Assembly: GCF_003287275.1 (NCBI RefSeq)
Contig: NZ_QEVW01000005.1
Coordinates: forward strand, 682,001-746,000
Direction of reading: 5' to 3'
Source of the DNA: Paenibacillus taichungensis
GTDB taxonomy: Bacteria; Bacillota; Bacilli; Paenibacillales; Paenibacillaceae
Length of the DNA: 64,000 nt
Position 1 is the first letter of the stretch. Each line of letters starts with the position of its first letter. Below the pieces are notes generated by a model. That model was not told the origin of the DNA and searched no databases. It was given only the letters and a program-made list of their open reading frames with translations. The translations under genes and the position numbers were made by a program. This document shows, piece after piece, positions 25,182-34,361 of the stretch.

Positions 25182-28100
25182 GTGGTCGAAAATCAATCAT
25201 CATCTCCCCAAACAGTGGAATCTAGCCTGCCGGTTCTTCAGATTCCACTGGATTTTGGGCGCCGTCAACAATCATTCACTTTTGAGTCTGCTCATCTTTC
25301 ACTGGAATCGTCCCTGGGTCGGGAACTGAAACAAAAATTCGGGTCAGAGGGTGTATATCCAGCATTATTGTCTGCCTACGCAGCCCTGTTGTTCCGTTTA
25401 TCAGCTGAACAGGAACTTGCCATCGGCACGCTGGCTCCCGATCAGCCAGCTTCCCATGTGTTATTGCAGATTCAAGGCAAGTTAACCTTTAAGGAACTGA
25501 TTCATCAAATTTCAGATCAACTCCAGCTTCATTACTCGCTCCAAACGGGAGGTAATCCCGAAACGCTGTTCATGTATAACAGTGTACAGCTACCTAAAGC
25601 TCCTCAATTATTAAATTGGAATATTCGTGATGATCAAGATATGCTCACACTAGATCTGTTCTATGACAGATCACTTCTTAATGAATCTACGGTCACGAGA
25701 TATGCAGAGTATTATCAGACTCTTCTTCTGGCTATGTTGCGTGACCAAGACAAGGCCATCGGCACAGTGGACATTTTATCCGCTTCAGACCGATTGCTAT
25801 ACCGAGAAATGAATGATACTGCCGTTCTCGAACCAGAACATCAGACAATTCATGGCTGGTTTGAAGCAACAGCAGCAGAATATCCTGAATCTCCAGCAAT
25901 TACTTCACCAACTGGCCGGTACACGTATAGAGAATTGAACGAACGCGCCAATCAGGTTGCCCGTGTGCTGTTATCCAACGGATTGCAAAAAGGAGAATTC
26001 GTCAGCATCTTTATGGAGCGGAGTCTGGAAACGATTATTTCTTTGCTTGGTATTCTCAAAGCAGGTGGAGTATACGTTCCGGTCGATCCTGAGCATCCAC
26101 AAGAACGCAACAGTTATATTGTCGAAGATACAGCCTCATCCTTTGTCCTAACCAAAGAGTCCTCTTTACCTGAAGCTTCACGTTTATTCTCAGGAATTAC
26201 TACCGTTCGCCAAATTCTGGCCGTGGATGGACGCCTTGCCGGATTTGCAGCAAGCAACCCCAATCTGGACATTCAACCAGACGACCTGGCGTATATCATC
26301 TATACCTCGGGATCTACCGGCAAGCCCAAAGGTGCGCTTATCGCCCATCGGGGTGTTGCCAATCTTGGTAGTGTGGTGCAACGGGATTGCGATATTCAGC
26401 CAGGTGACGTATTAACCCAGTTTGCTACATACAGCTTCGATGCATCAGTATGGGATACGATTGGCGCTTTGTTCTACGGAGCAGAACTGTACCTGTTGTC
26501 GGCGGAAGAACGTGTATCCGTTGAAGAATTTGCAAGTGCCATTGAGCGCACAGGCACAACGATCATTACGATACTGCCAACCATCTTTTTCAACCAGCTT
26601 GCTTCCTTCCTGTCTGATGAAGGCTTCCACAAGCTGGCCAAAGTCAAAATCATTACTGTGGCTGGAGAAGCTTTGTATGGTGAGCAGGTTCGCGCTTTCC
26701 AGCGCAAATTCGGCAACCAAATTGATATCGTCAATGTATACGGACCTACGGAGTGTACAGTAGCAACAGCGACTCACCGAATTAGCGAGCAAGTTCCGGA
26801 AAGTGTTGTTAACATTCCAATCGGCAGACCGATTCATAACTATAAAGTGTATATCGTCAATGAGGAACAGCAGTTATGCCCGGTAGGCGTTCCTGGCGAG
26901 GTATATATAGCAACACCAGCTCTGGCCAAAGGTTATCTGAACCAGCCCGAGCGTACAGAACAGGCATTCGTTGATAATCCATTTGCAATCGATGAGAAAA
27001 TCTATAAGTCTGGCGATATTGCCAAAATGCTCGATAGCGGACTGCTGGAATATGTGGGACGCAGCGACTCTCAGTTGAAAATCCGGGGTCACCGGATTGA
27101 GATTGGAGAGATTGAGGATCATTTTGCCCGTCTGGATCAGGTTCAGGATGTGGCCGTGATTCCCAAGAAGGAATCTGATGGTCAAAACATGCTCGTAGGA
27201 TACTTTACTTCCAAAGATGGTAGTACACTTTCCGTTGCGGACATTAAAGCGGAGCTAACGGTTAAGCTTCCTTCCTATTTTGTACCCAAATGGATCTGTC
27301 AGCTTGATGAAATGCCGATTGCACCGACAGGCAAAATCAATCGCAAAGCGATGGTAGCTCTTCCTCACGTAGAACGTCATGAAGATCGACCTGATCGGGT
27401 ACTGGCAGAGACGGAAACCGAAGCAATTATTCTGGAAGCATGGAAAGAAATTCTTCAGCACGATGACTTTGGTGTGGAGGATAGCTTCTTCGCCATTGGC
27501 GGTGACTCACTTCGGGTCATCCATGTGCTGGTCATTCTTAAGCCGCATTATCCGCAGCTGAAAATTGCCGACTTTTTTGCCGAGAAGACGATTCGTGCTT
27601 TGGCGAAACGCGTGGAGATCCTGGCTCAAGCTACAGAAGAAACTGCCCATTCCTCAGGGAATAACGGCGTAATTACTCAATTGTCAGAACATCCTGTAGA
27701 GCTTAGATCCCAGATTGGATATCCTGAAATTCTGAATCCCGAGCACGTGCTGCTGACCGGGGCTACCGGATATCTTGGATCTCATGTGCTGCAACAATTG
27801 ATTATAACTTCGAATACACGTATCTATACTCTTGTTCGCCGTCCCGCAGACGGAAGCTCTGCGATGGAACGACTTAGCAGCGTCATGAAAGGTTACTTTG
27901 GACCGGAACTTCTACCTCTCCTCGCATCCCGCGTCGAGATTATCGAAGGCGATCTGGAGCAACCGAATCTTGGTCTTTCAGTTGAGCAGACAACTTACGT
28001 GCAAGAAAGAATCGACCGTGTAATACACTGTGCTGCAGATGTACGACATTTCGGGGATGCAGCCCAATTCGCCAAAACCAATGTCGATGGAACCACCGCA

Positions 28101-28889
28101 TTGCTTAAACTCATTCGCAGTAAACCAGGTGCCTCCTTCCACCATGTATCCACGATGGGTATACCGGAAGATCTTGCACTAAGTGGACAATGGGAGTCAT
28201 CCTTGCAATATGATCGCTTCCCTGCAGACCTACATGTGGACAACTTGTACTCGGACAGCAAACTTGAAGCTGAGAAAGTGCTTATGCTTGCTGCTGAAGA
28301 AGGTGTACCTGTGAGCATCTATCGTGCAGGTAACCTGACATGTCATTCCGAGACGGGACGTTTCCAGTCTAATATCGATAGCAATGCCTTTTATCGTATG
28401 ATCAAAGCAATGTTATTGCTTGGCAAAGCACCAGCAGCCGACTGGATGGTTGATTTTACACCTATTGATTATGCAAGTCAGGCAATTGTACATCTGGCAT
28501 TACGCCAGGACACAGCAGGACGTGTATTCCACATCTGTAATCCGGAGCCTATCAGCTACGATGATCTGATTCGTATTGTGAATCGGGCCGGTTATGAAGT
28601 GGAGACTCTGCCTTTTGCAGAGTATACCAACTGGTTGTTCGATGGCAGTGTCAGCAAGGACCCTGAGGCGCTTCAACTGGCTATCGCCCAGCTTGAAGGA
28701 GACGGTGCCAAGGATTCTGCATACGTATATGCCTCTCCTGTAACAACTGCTTATGTGGAACCAGCCGGAATTATATGTGCCAAAACAGATGATCGTTTCA
28801 TCTCAAAAATGATGGAACATGCCATCGAGATTGGTTATTTCCCTAAGGCCGTCCGGCCGCAGTTTGGTACTTCTCCAACGATGGAATAA
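25182..28889 (+). CDS. Single-module NRPS: partial C, adenylation, carrier and thioester-reductase domains
   Basis: 1235 residues from GTG 25182 (AAGGAGG ten bases upstream). Order: a truncated condensation-type domain (about 20-210, C-terminal half only, no HHxxxDG); adenylation domain (about 225-720) with YTSGSTGKPKG, FDASVW, YGPTE and KIRGHRIE; carrier domain with the phosphopantetheine Ser in GGDSLR (about 773); and a C-terminal SDR-type reductase with TGATGYLG (about 859) and YSDSK (about 1023). The enzyme should activate one amino acid and release it by NAD(P)H reduction as an aldehyde, as in A-T-R enzymes such as Lys2 or PvfC. By hand alignment to GrsA the pocket reads D-A-W-T-T-A-V-V-A-K, suggesting an aromatic residue with low certainty. 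No MbtH, PPTase or tailoring gene is adjacent. Confidence 0.9.
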   Translation: MVENQSSSPQTVESSLPVLQIPLDFGRRQQSFTFESAHLSLESSLGRELKQKFGSEGVYPALLSAYAALLFRLSAEQELAIGTLAPDQPASHVLLQIQGKLTFKELIHQISDQLQLHYSLQTGGNPETLFMYNSVQLPKAPQLLNWNIRDDQDMLTLDLFYDRSLLNESTVTRYAEYYQTLLLAMLRDQDKAIGTVDILSASDRLLYREMNDTAVLEPEHQTIHGWFEATAAEYPESPAITSPTGRYTYRELNERANQVARVLLSNGLQKGEFVSIFMERSLETIISLLGILKAGGVYVPVDPEHPQERNSYIVEDTASSFVLTKESSLPEASRLFSGITTVRQILAVDGRLAGFAASNPNLDIQPDDLAYIIYTSGSTGKPKGALIAHRGVANLGSVVQRDCDIQPGDVLTQFATYSFDASVWDTIGALFYGAELYLLSAEERVSVEEFASAIERTGTTIITILPTIFFNQLASFLSDEGFHKLAKVKIITVAGEALYGEQVRAFQRKFGNQIDIVNVYGPTECTVATATHRISEQVPESVVNIPIGRPIHNYKVYIVNEEQQLCPVGVPGEVYIATPALAKGYLNQPERTEQAFVDNPFAIDEKIYKSGDIAKMLDSGLLEYVGRSDSQLKIRGHRIEIGEIEDHFARLDQVQDVAVIPKKESDGQNMLVGYFTSKDGSTLSVADIKAELTVKLPSYFVPKWICQLDEMPIAPTGKINRKAMVALPHVERHEDRPDRVLAETETEAIILEAWKEILQHDDFGVEDSFFAIGGDSLRVIHVLVILKPHYPQLKIADFFAEKTIRALAKRVEILAQATEETAHSSGNNGVITQLSEHPVELRSQIGYPEILNPEHVLLTGATGYLGSHVLQQLIITSNTRIYTLVRRPADGSSAMERLSSVMKGYFGPELLPLLASRVEIIEGDLEQPNLGLSVEQTTYVQERIDRVIHCAADVRHFGDAAQFAKTNVDGTTALLKLIRSKPGASFHHVSTMGIPEDLALSGQWESSLQYDRFPADLHVDNLYSDSKLEAEKVLMLAAEEGVPVSIYRAGNLTCHSETGRFQSNIDSNAFYRMIKAMLLLGKAPAADWMVDFTPIDYASQAIVHLALRQDTAGRVFHICNPEPISYDDLIRIVNRAGYEVETLPFAEYTNWLFDGSVSKDPEALQLAIAQLEGDGAKDSAYVYASPVTTAYVEPAGIICAKTDDRFISKMMEHAIEIGYFPKAVRPQFGTSPTME

Positions 28890-28929
28890 ATTCAATAAAG
28901 TAAATGCATATATTGCATCCATTAATGAA

Positions 28930-28982
28930 AATAAAGAAGCCACCTCAACGTCAGTGATGACGGATAAGGTGGCTTCTTTATT
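28930..28982. terminator. Bidirectional terminator
   Basis: A 16-bp perfect stem (AATAAAGAAGCCACCT at 28930-28945 with AGGTGGCTTCTTTATT at 28967-28982) separates the convergent NRPS and TraX-like genes. A- and T-rich flanks on both sides fit termination in both directions. Confidence 0.88.
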
Positions 28983-28995
28983 TTGTACAGAGTTC

Positions 28996-29616
28996 TCAAA
29001 TCAAGCGGATCAACGCAATGACAGCCAAATGTGCAGGATAGAAATAACGCCAAATCCAACGCGGACCTTTCAGACGGAACCCTGCGTTATAATACTGGGC
29101 AATGGCAATTCCTAGGGTAGCTATAACGCTATACATCTGAATAGAGCTACTGTGAAGATAAATATACAGCACATTTAAGAGCAGATGAGCCATTACCAGT
29201 ACTGGGCCCTGGAAGTATCGGAATAGCAATACAAGCAGTAAGCCATACATACCATAATCCATATGGGTCATCTCCATGACCAAACCAGCCACGACCACAA
29301 TCGGAATTCCCAACAAACGGACCGGAAGTTTATCGAGCACAAGCAATACAAGCAGGGCAGACCATAATGTCCATACCACATTGAGTGAAAAATGATTAAA
29401 AGCCGCCATAAAAGGGAATTGAGAGATCACTGCTATCCAGAATAATCGCCATATGTATTTTTGTACGTTGCGAGTATGTTTATAACCGATATACACGGCA
29501 AAAGCATAGATTGGAAAAGCAATGCGACCAATCATTCGCAGCTCCCCTACATGTGGAAAAAAGACGGCTCCGATATGATCGATCAACATCGTGATCATGG
29601 CTATCCATTGCATCAT
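28996..29616 (-). CDS. TraX-family membrane protein
   Basis: 206 residues, nearly all hydrophobic, with six or more membrane segments. The N-terminus MQWIAMITMLIDHIGAVFFP and the following RIAFPIYAFAVYIGYKHTRN are the hallmark of TraX, named for the enzyme that N-acetylates F-pilin; Firmicute homologues are widespread and not tied to conjugation. It may acylate or acetylate a surface molecule. Two adjacent ATGs (29616 and 29613) follow AGGAGGG. Gene order GNAT-TraX on the minus strand suggests one transcript ending at 28930-28982. Confidence 0.85.
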   Translation of the reverse strand: MMQWIAMITMLIDHIGAVFFPHVGELRMIGRIAFPIYAFAVYIGYKHTRNVQKYIWRLFWIAVISQFPFMAAFNHFSLNVVWTLWSALLVLLVLDKLPVRLLGIPIVVVAGLVMEMTHMDYGMYGLLLVLLFRYFQGPVLVMAHLLLNVLYIYLHSSSIQMYSVIATLGIAIAQYYNAGFRLKGPRWIWRYFYPAHLAVIALIRLI

Positions 29617-29669
29617 TTTATACTAATCCCTCCTGCTTATCCTGAACTTCAGGGTTCTCCAAGTCTTTC

Positions 29670-30167
29670 TTATATCTGAAGTTCATAATACATGAACTTG
29701 GTGTCCAGCGTATAGCCTTCCGACTCATATAATGCCTGAGCTTTCTTGTTGCTGTTCGCCGTAGAGAGCACTATTCGCACAGCTCCACTCTCATTTCCCC
29801 ATCGTCTTGCAGCTTGCAGCAACTTACGCGCAATCCCACGCTGTCGATGATCCGCATGTACGTACAGATCATTAAGTACCCAGATTGACCTCATGGACAC
29901 TGAACTAAAGCTGGGATACAACTGTACAAATCCACCAAAATCCCCCGTTAAAAGTTCATCCGTCAAGCTGCACTCCTCTTCCTTCCCCGTCTCCACTTCC
30001 GATTCTGCAATCAAAATAACGGATTCATTGCGCTCCATACGTTCTCTAATATATTCATTCGCTCCGTTCAGATCAGTAAGCTGATCATAAAACATCCTAT
30101 ACTCATTGAATAAATTCGCCACTCTGTTAACATCGCCAAGCTCGGCACGTCTAATCCGATACGTCAT
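29670..30167 (-). CDS. GNAT-family N-acetyltransferase
   Basis: 165 residues. Starts MTYRIRRAELGDVNRVANLFNEYR, typical of this family; the acetyl-CoA loop is VHADHRQRGIARKLLQAARRW and the C-terminal motif is KKAQALYESEGYTLD. Acceptor unknown. Located 53 bases upstream of the TraX-like gene on the same strand. Confidence 0.85.
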   Translation of the reverse strand: MTYRIRRAELGDVNRVANLFNEYRMFYDQLTDLNGANEYIRERMERNESVILIAESEVETGKEEECSLTDELLTGDFGGFVQLYPSFSSVSMRSIWVLNDLYVHADHRQRGIARKLLQAARRWGNESGAVRIVLSTANSNKKAQALYESEGYTLDTKFMYYELQI

Positions 30168-30300
30168 CTTTACTCAACTCCTTATATATAAACGTCTACC
30201 CGCTTTATTCCACCCTCTTATTTTAAAGCAGATTTCATGATCTCCCCATTCATCTTCTGCATCAAAGTTTGTAATATATTTCGATAATCCAAACTTAAAA

Positions 30301-30329
30301 GTATATTTCATTGGAAGCGTCGCACACTA
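30301..30329 (+). promoter_or_regulatory. Candidate sigma-G promoter of the germination operon
   Basis: GTATA (30301-30305) and CACACTA (30323-30329) are separated by 17 bases. They resemble the forespore sigma-G elements GMATR and CATNMTA with one mismatch each. Position, 49 bases before the first germination gene, and the known sigma-G control of germinant receptor operons support the call. Confidence 0.45.
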
Positions 30330-30377
30330 TAGTCAGATTACAGACTCGGCGTTACAGCATAGGGAGGCGAAACTGAA

Positions 30378-31823
30378 ATGGAAAAAGACAATATCTATGA
30401 ACAGGTTAGAGCTAATTTGTTGGGCGTTGCCGATATAATCTATCAGCCTTTTCAAATCGGACCTTTCCATTGTGAACTTATCTATATTCAGTCCATCGTG
30501 GACACACCTACCATGCGGGAAGCCATCGTCAAACCACTGCTTGAGGAAGCCTCACGTCATGAAATAGATCATCAATTCATTACCCGTGTCGTGACCGGAT
30601 CATTTTTCACCCTTAACAGCCACCACTCGAATTCAGCAGAAGCCATAGTGGATGATATCGTGTCAGGTAATGCGGCCTTATATATCGAGGGTATTTCGGG
30701 CATGATCCATTTCGCTCTCCAAAATTATCAAAGGCGTTCCGTAGCGGAATCCACTAATGAAGTTGTCATTGTCGGGCCACAAGAGGCCTTCATTGAAGAT
30801 GTTCATGTAAATATGTCACTGCTTCGGCACAAGATTAAGCATCCTGATTTTAAAATGATCAAATTCACCGTTGGAAAATATACCAAAACCGAGGTGTTCG
30901 TGGTCTATATTCAAGGGTTATGCAAGCCAGACATTTTGGAAAATGTATTAACAAGCCTGGGCGAGATAGATATGGACAGCAGTCTGGGGGTAAGTTATCT
31001 ATCTGAATTTCTGGAGGACCATCCCCTTTCTCCTTTTCCACAGTATCAATATACAGAACGTCCCGATACGGTGGCTGCTGCACTGGTTGAAGGGCGAATC
31101 GGGGTCATGCAGGACGGAACACCGTTTTCCCTACTCATTCCCGTAACCTTTTTCTCTTTAATGCAGTCTTCGGAAGACTATTATCAACGCTTTTATTCCG
31201 CCTCCTTTATCAGGATTATTCGTCTGTTGTTTGCTTTTATAGCCTTCCTGCTGCCATCCTTTTATGTGGCTGTTACTACATTTCACCCGGAAATCATTCC
31301 GACCAATTTACTGATTACGATCGCTTCTGCTAGAGAGAATATTCCCTTCCCTGCCCTGATTGAAGCGCTCATTATGGAAGTGACGTTTGAAGGTTTGCGC
31401 GAAGCAGGGATTCGTATTCCGAAGCCGTTGGGGCAAACGGTGTCCATTATTGGCGGGATTGTTATTGGTCAGGCGGCCGTTCAGGCTGGGATTGTCTCCG
31501 CACCATTGGTTATTGTCGTATCCATCACAGGTATTGCCGCCTTTATCATCCCGCACTTCGAGCTCGGACTGGCTTTCCGGCTGCTTCGTTTTCCGGTGCT
31601 GTTTATGGGTGGAACGCTGGGGCTGTTCGGCATCGTGATTTCAATCTATCTGATCTATTGGTATATGGTTAGTCTCCGTTCATTTGGCGTGCCATACATG
31701 CAGCCATTTGCCCCCCTCGTGCTGCGTGATATCAAAGATACTATCGTTCGTGTGCCCTGGTTCCTAATGAAGAAGAGACCTGCAGCTTACGAAGACGCTA
31801 ATAAGAAAAGGCAAAAGACATGA
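30378..31823 (+). CDS. GerA-family germinant receptor subunit A
   Basis: 481 residues. Subunit A of a spore inner-membrane germinant receptor. A hydrophilic N-terminal region of about 270 residues comes first, then a GerA membrane region of about five helices (FIRIIRLLFAFIAFLLPSFYVAV; signature ITIASARENIPFPALIEALIMEV; LGLFGIVISIYLIYW) and a basic tail. Length is normal for the family. ATG 30378 follows GGAGG. It is the first of four genes; the next overlaps it by ATGA at 31820-31823. Which nutrient is sensed cannot be read from the sequence. Confidence 0.95.
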   Translation: MEKDNIYEQVRANLLGVADIIYQPFQIGPFHCELIYIQSIVDTPTMREAIVKPLLEEASRHEIDHQFITRVVTGSFFTLNSHHSNSAEAIVDDIVSGNAALYIEGISGMIHFALQNYQRRSVAESTNEVVIVGPQEAFIEDVHVNMSLLRHKIKHPDFKMIKFTVGKYTKTEVFVVYIQGLCKPDILENVLTSLGEIDMDSSLGVSYLSEFLEDHPLSPFPQYQYTERPDTVAAALVEGRIGVMQDGTPFSLLIPVTFFSLMQSSEDYYQRFYSASFIRIIRLLFAFIAFLLPSFYVAVTTFHPEIIPTNLLITIASARENIPFPALIEALIMEVTFEGLREAGIRIPKPLGQTVSIIGGIVIGQAAVQAGIVSAPLVIVVSITGIAAFIIPHFELGLAFRLLRFPVLFMGGTLGLFGIVISIYLIYWYMVSLRSFGVPYMQPFAPLVLRDIKDTIVRVPWFLMKKRPAAYEDANKKRQKT

Positions 31824-32971
31824 AGAGATTAATGATTACACCCAAACTCATTGTCGCTTTGATGTGCGTTTTACTGTGCAGTGGCTGCTGGTCAAAAGTG
31901 GAGATAAATGAACGTACGTTTATTACGACCATGTATGTGGATAAAGGAGAAAAGCCGGGTGAAATTGATATTTCACTAAGTATGCCATTGCCCAACCGTC
32001 TGTCCCCTGAAGGAACGGGAGGACCCGGAAAAAACCCATATGCTCTCGTTTCGGCTACTGCCTCCACCATCGCTGATGCGATGGAGAAAATCCAAACAGA
32101 CCTTACACGAAAAATTTCCTGGGGGCACACACGGGTTGTGGTTTTCGGTGAAGCTTACGCCAGAGAAGGAATTCAAGATGCGATGGAATGGATCTCACGT
32201 GAACCTTTATTCCACCTTAGCAGTTACGTCATGGTTGCAAAGGGCAGAGCCAGAGACGTGGCTGATCTGACTCCCGTTTTCGAAGAAACACCCAGTGATG
32301 TATTAAGAGAATTTGCAACCGAAGAAAACATGTTAAAAACGCAAATGCTCAGTGTACTTATGGCTGACAAAATGAATCAGGGCTTTGCCACCCCCTTGTT
32401 GGAATCAAAATCAACTCCGATGGCAAGTGAGAATAATAAAAGGAAGCAATGGACCAGTCAGGTAGGCGGTGCTCTTTTCAAACAGATGAAGATGGTCGAT
32501 TCCATCTCTCCCGATGAAACAAGGAGCATCGCCTGGGCCAATCGCAAATTGGATACCTTGGCCGTCTCCGTGGAAACCAAAGATGAAAAAGCGAGCATGA
32601 CGGTCTACAATACGAGTTCCAAAATTAAGGTAAAGCTTGTAAACGGTCAACCTCTCTTTGATATCACTTTACGGGGGCAAGCAGAACTGAATTCCGTAAT
32701 TCCCATTCTCAAGGTAAAAGATATTGTAGGCGTGAAACAGATCGAGCAAAAGGCCAATGAAAAAGTGAGTGCCTATCTTACCAACGCAATAAGGACCGGC
32801 CAACGTAAAAAAGCCGATATTTTGATGCTTGGTTATCGCCTGGAATGGGCATATCCTCGGATCTGGGAACAGTTACGTCCCGTTTGGAATGATTATGTCA
32901 AAAATGATTTGCAGTTTAATGTACATGCCAAAATCAATATCCAGTTCGTAGGTTCGGAATCCAGCTACTGA
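31820..32971 (+). CDS. Ger(x)C-family germinant receptor lipoprotein
   Basis: 383 residues. Subunit C, a lipoprotein anchored at the spore inner membrane. Signal peptide residues 1-23 end in the lipobox LLCSGC, followed by WSKVEINERTFITTMYVD, the conserved start of Ger(x)C proteins; the C-terminal half contains the conserved NDLQFNVHAKINIQFVG-type strand. Overlaps subunit A by four bases, so translation is coupled. Order A-C-D-B differs from the A-B-C order of B. subtilis gerA. Confidence 0.95.
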   Translation: MKRLMITPKLIVALMCVLLCSGCWSKVEINERTFITTMYVDKGEKPGEIDISLSMPLPNRLSPEGTGGPGKNPYALVSATASTIADAMEKIQTDLTRKISWGHTRVVVFGEAYAREGIQDAMEWISREPLFHLSSYVMVAKGRARDVADLTPVFEETPSDVLREFATEENMLKTQMLSVLMADKMNQGFATPLLESKSTPMASENNKRKQWTSQVGGALFKQMKMVDSISPDETRSIAWANRKLDTLAVSVETKDEKASMTVYNTSSKIKVKLVNGQPLFDITLRGQAELNSVIPILKVKDIVGVKQIEQKANEKVSAYLTNAIRTGQRKKADILMLGYRLEWAYPRIWEQLRPVWNDYVKNDLQFNVHAKINIQFVGSESSY

Positions 32972-33014
32972 CAGGGACAAAGAAAAGCATCAGGCCACTT
33001 TAGGAGGTAAACCA

Positions 33015-33221
33015 ATGATCGCTGTTGTTTTGTTTGGCGTACTTTACATACTGGAGTGGCCCATGATCAAATCCAGTAAAAAGGGAATGAAAAGGACATA
33101 TTTCATTCTGCTGGGCCTATTTCTTCTGTGGAATACGTTGGCTGTCTCTGTACCGGGCTGGCCTAATCCCAATGATGTCATCAGGCTGCTCTTTGGCTGG
33201 GCAGACCGCTTGTTTGGCTAA
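33015..33221 (+). CDS. Small membrane protein of the germination operon (D-type)
   Basis: 68 residues with two predicted membrane helices (VVLFGVLYILEWPMI and YFILLGLFLLWNTLAV) joined by a basic loop (KSSKKGMKR). AGGAGG lies seven bases before ATG 33015. Small two-helix D subunits are known in some Bacillus germinant receptor operons, where they adjust receptor activity; position and layout suggest the same here. The subunit B gene starts 13 bases later. Confidence 0.8.
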   Translation: MIAVVLFGVLYILEWPMIKSSKKGMKRTYFILLGLFLLWNTLAVSVPGWPNPNDVIRLLFGWADRLFG

Positions 33222-33234
33222 GAAAGGAGTAAGC

Positions 33235-34353
33235 ATGATCAAATTATCTTCCGGACAAGCGTACCGTTTTATGTTTGTATACCTGTATTCCGAACCCATT
33301 GCTTTCCTTTTGCAACGTTTATTCAAAATGAGCGGTTATCAAGGGTGGATATCCATTCTTGGCGGGTTTGCCATCAGCCTGATCCTTCTCTTTTCCACAT
33401 ACCGATTGGGCGCGATTCATCCAGATCGACCCTGGATTGATTTTGGTGAGGAAATTGTGGGCAAGGGTGTTCATAAGCTATTCCTCGGTCTCATTGTATT
33501 GCTGTGCCTGTATTTGATCTCCGTTGACGTAGAGAATTTTATCGTTTTTCTGCAATCGATGTACTTACCCGAGACGCCCATATGGCTGACAGCAACCGTT
33601 ACTATTTTAAGTATCAGTCTTTCAGCTCGCTCAGGTTTGATTACCATTGTTTATTTATCAGAAGGGATATTCCTGGTGCAAATATTCACCTCTACTTTTC
33701 TCATGCCTGCTGTCATGGGTGGGGGGAATCCTGATGTACTTCTTGCCATGGTAACTCATCATGATCTGACAGAAATATTGACAGGCTCGCTTTCAACTAT
33801 GCCATGGTTTTCCGAATGGATGATGTTCCTGTTCCTCGCACCTGCCATTGCTTTCAGGCGGCCTCTTCTTCGAAGTATGTTATTTGCAGGCTCTACACTT
33901 GCACTATTCATTATCGTGTTCTGGATGTTTACCTTAATGAACTTTGGACCTTACGAAGCTAGCAGTCTTCGCTATCCTTTGCTGGAGATGATACGTTTTG
34001 CCCGTTACGGGGATTTTTTGGATAACCTGGACCCATTCCTGATTGCCATCTGGTCTACGACCATGTTTACTCGCAGCTCCTTTCTGTTATATGTAGCCGC
34101 GGTTTGTCTTACCAAACTTACTGGAGTCCGACAGGAAAAAACGGTGGTTTACTTGCTGGCAGGGACTGCTGCCTCCTATGTGCTTCAATATGCAAAAGAC
34201 GCAGCTTCATATGAATTAGCCATTCGTTCTTACGCCATTGCTATCTATGCCGTACTTATCGAGTGTATGCCTATTTTATATGTTGTTGTTTACTGGTTGC
34301 GTTTCGGGAAAAGCAAAAAGACGAGCGAGGCTTCTCCCGCCCCGTCGCCTTGA
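33235..34353 (+). CDS. GerB-family spore germination permease-like subunit
   Basis: 372 residues from ATG 33235 (AAAGGAG five bases upstream; a longer frame starts inside the preceding gene). Subunit B of the receptor, a ten-helix protein of the amino acid permease superfamily that probably holds the nutrient pocket. The N-terminus KLSSGQAYRFMFVYLYSEPIAFL and ISVDVENFIVFLQSMYLPETPIW are typical. Last gene of the operon; the convergent fucU gene ends only eight bases away. Confidence 0.93.
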   Translation: MIKLSSGQAYRFMFVYLYSEPIAFLLQRLFKMSGYQGWISILGGFAISLILLFSTYRLGAIHPDRPWIDFGEEIVGKGVHKLFLGLIVLLCLYLISVDVENFIVFLQSMYLPETPIWLTATVTILSISLSARSGLITIVYLSEGIFLVQIFTSTFLMPAVMGGGNPDVLLAMVTHHDLTEILTGSLSTMPWFSEWMMFLFLAPAIAFRRPLLRSMLFAGSTLALFIIVFWMFTLMNFGPYEASSLRYPLLEMIRFARYGDFLDNLDPFLIAIWSTTMFTRSSFLLYVAAVCLTKLTGVRQEKTVVYLLAGTAASYVLQYAKDAASYELAIRSYAIAIYAVLIECMPILYVVVYWLRFGKSKKTSEASPAPSP

Positions 34354-34361
34354 CTTTAGTT

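Noticed and set aside
28996..29616. TraX as a sign of a conjugative element
   Set aside because: No other transfer genes; chromosomal TraX-like proteins are common in Firmicutes.
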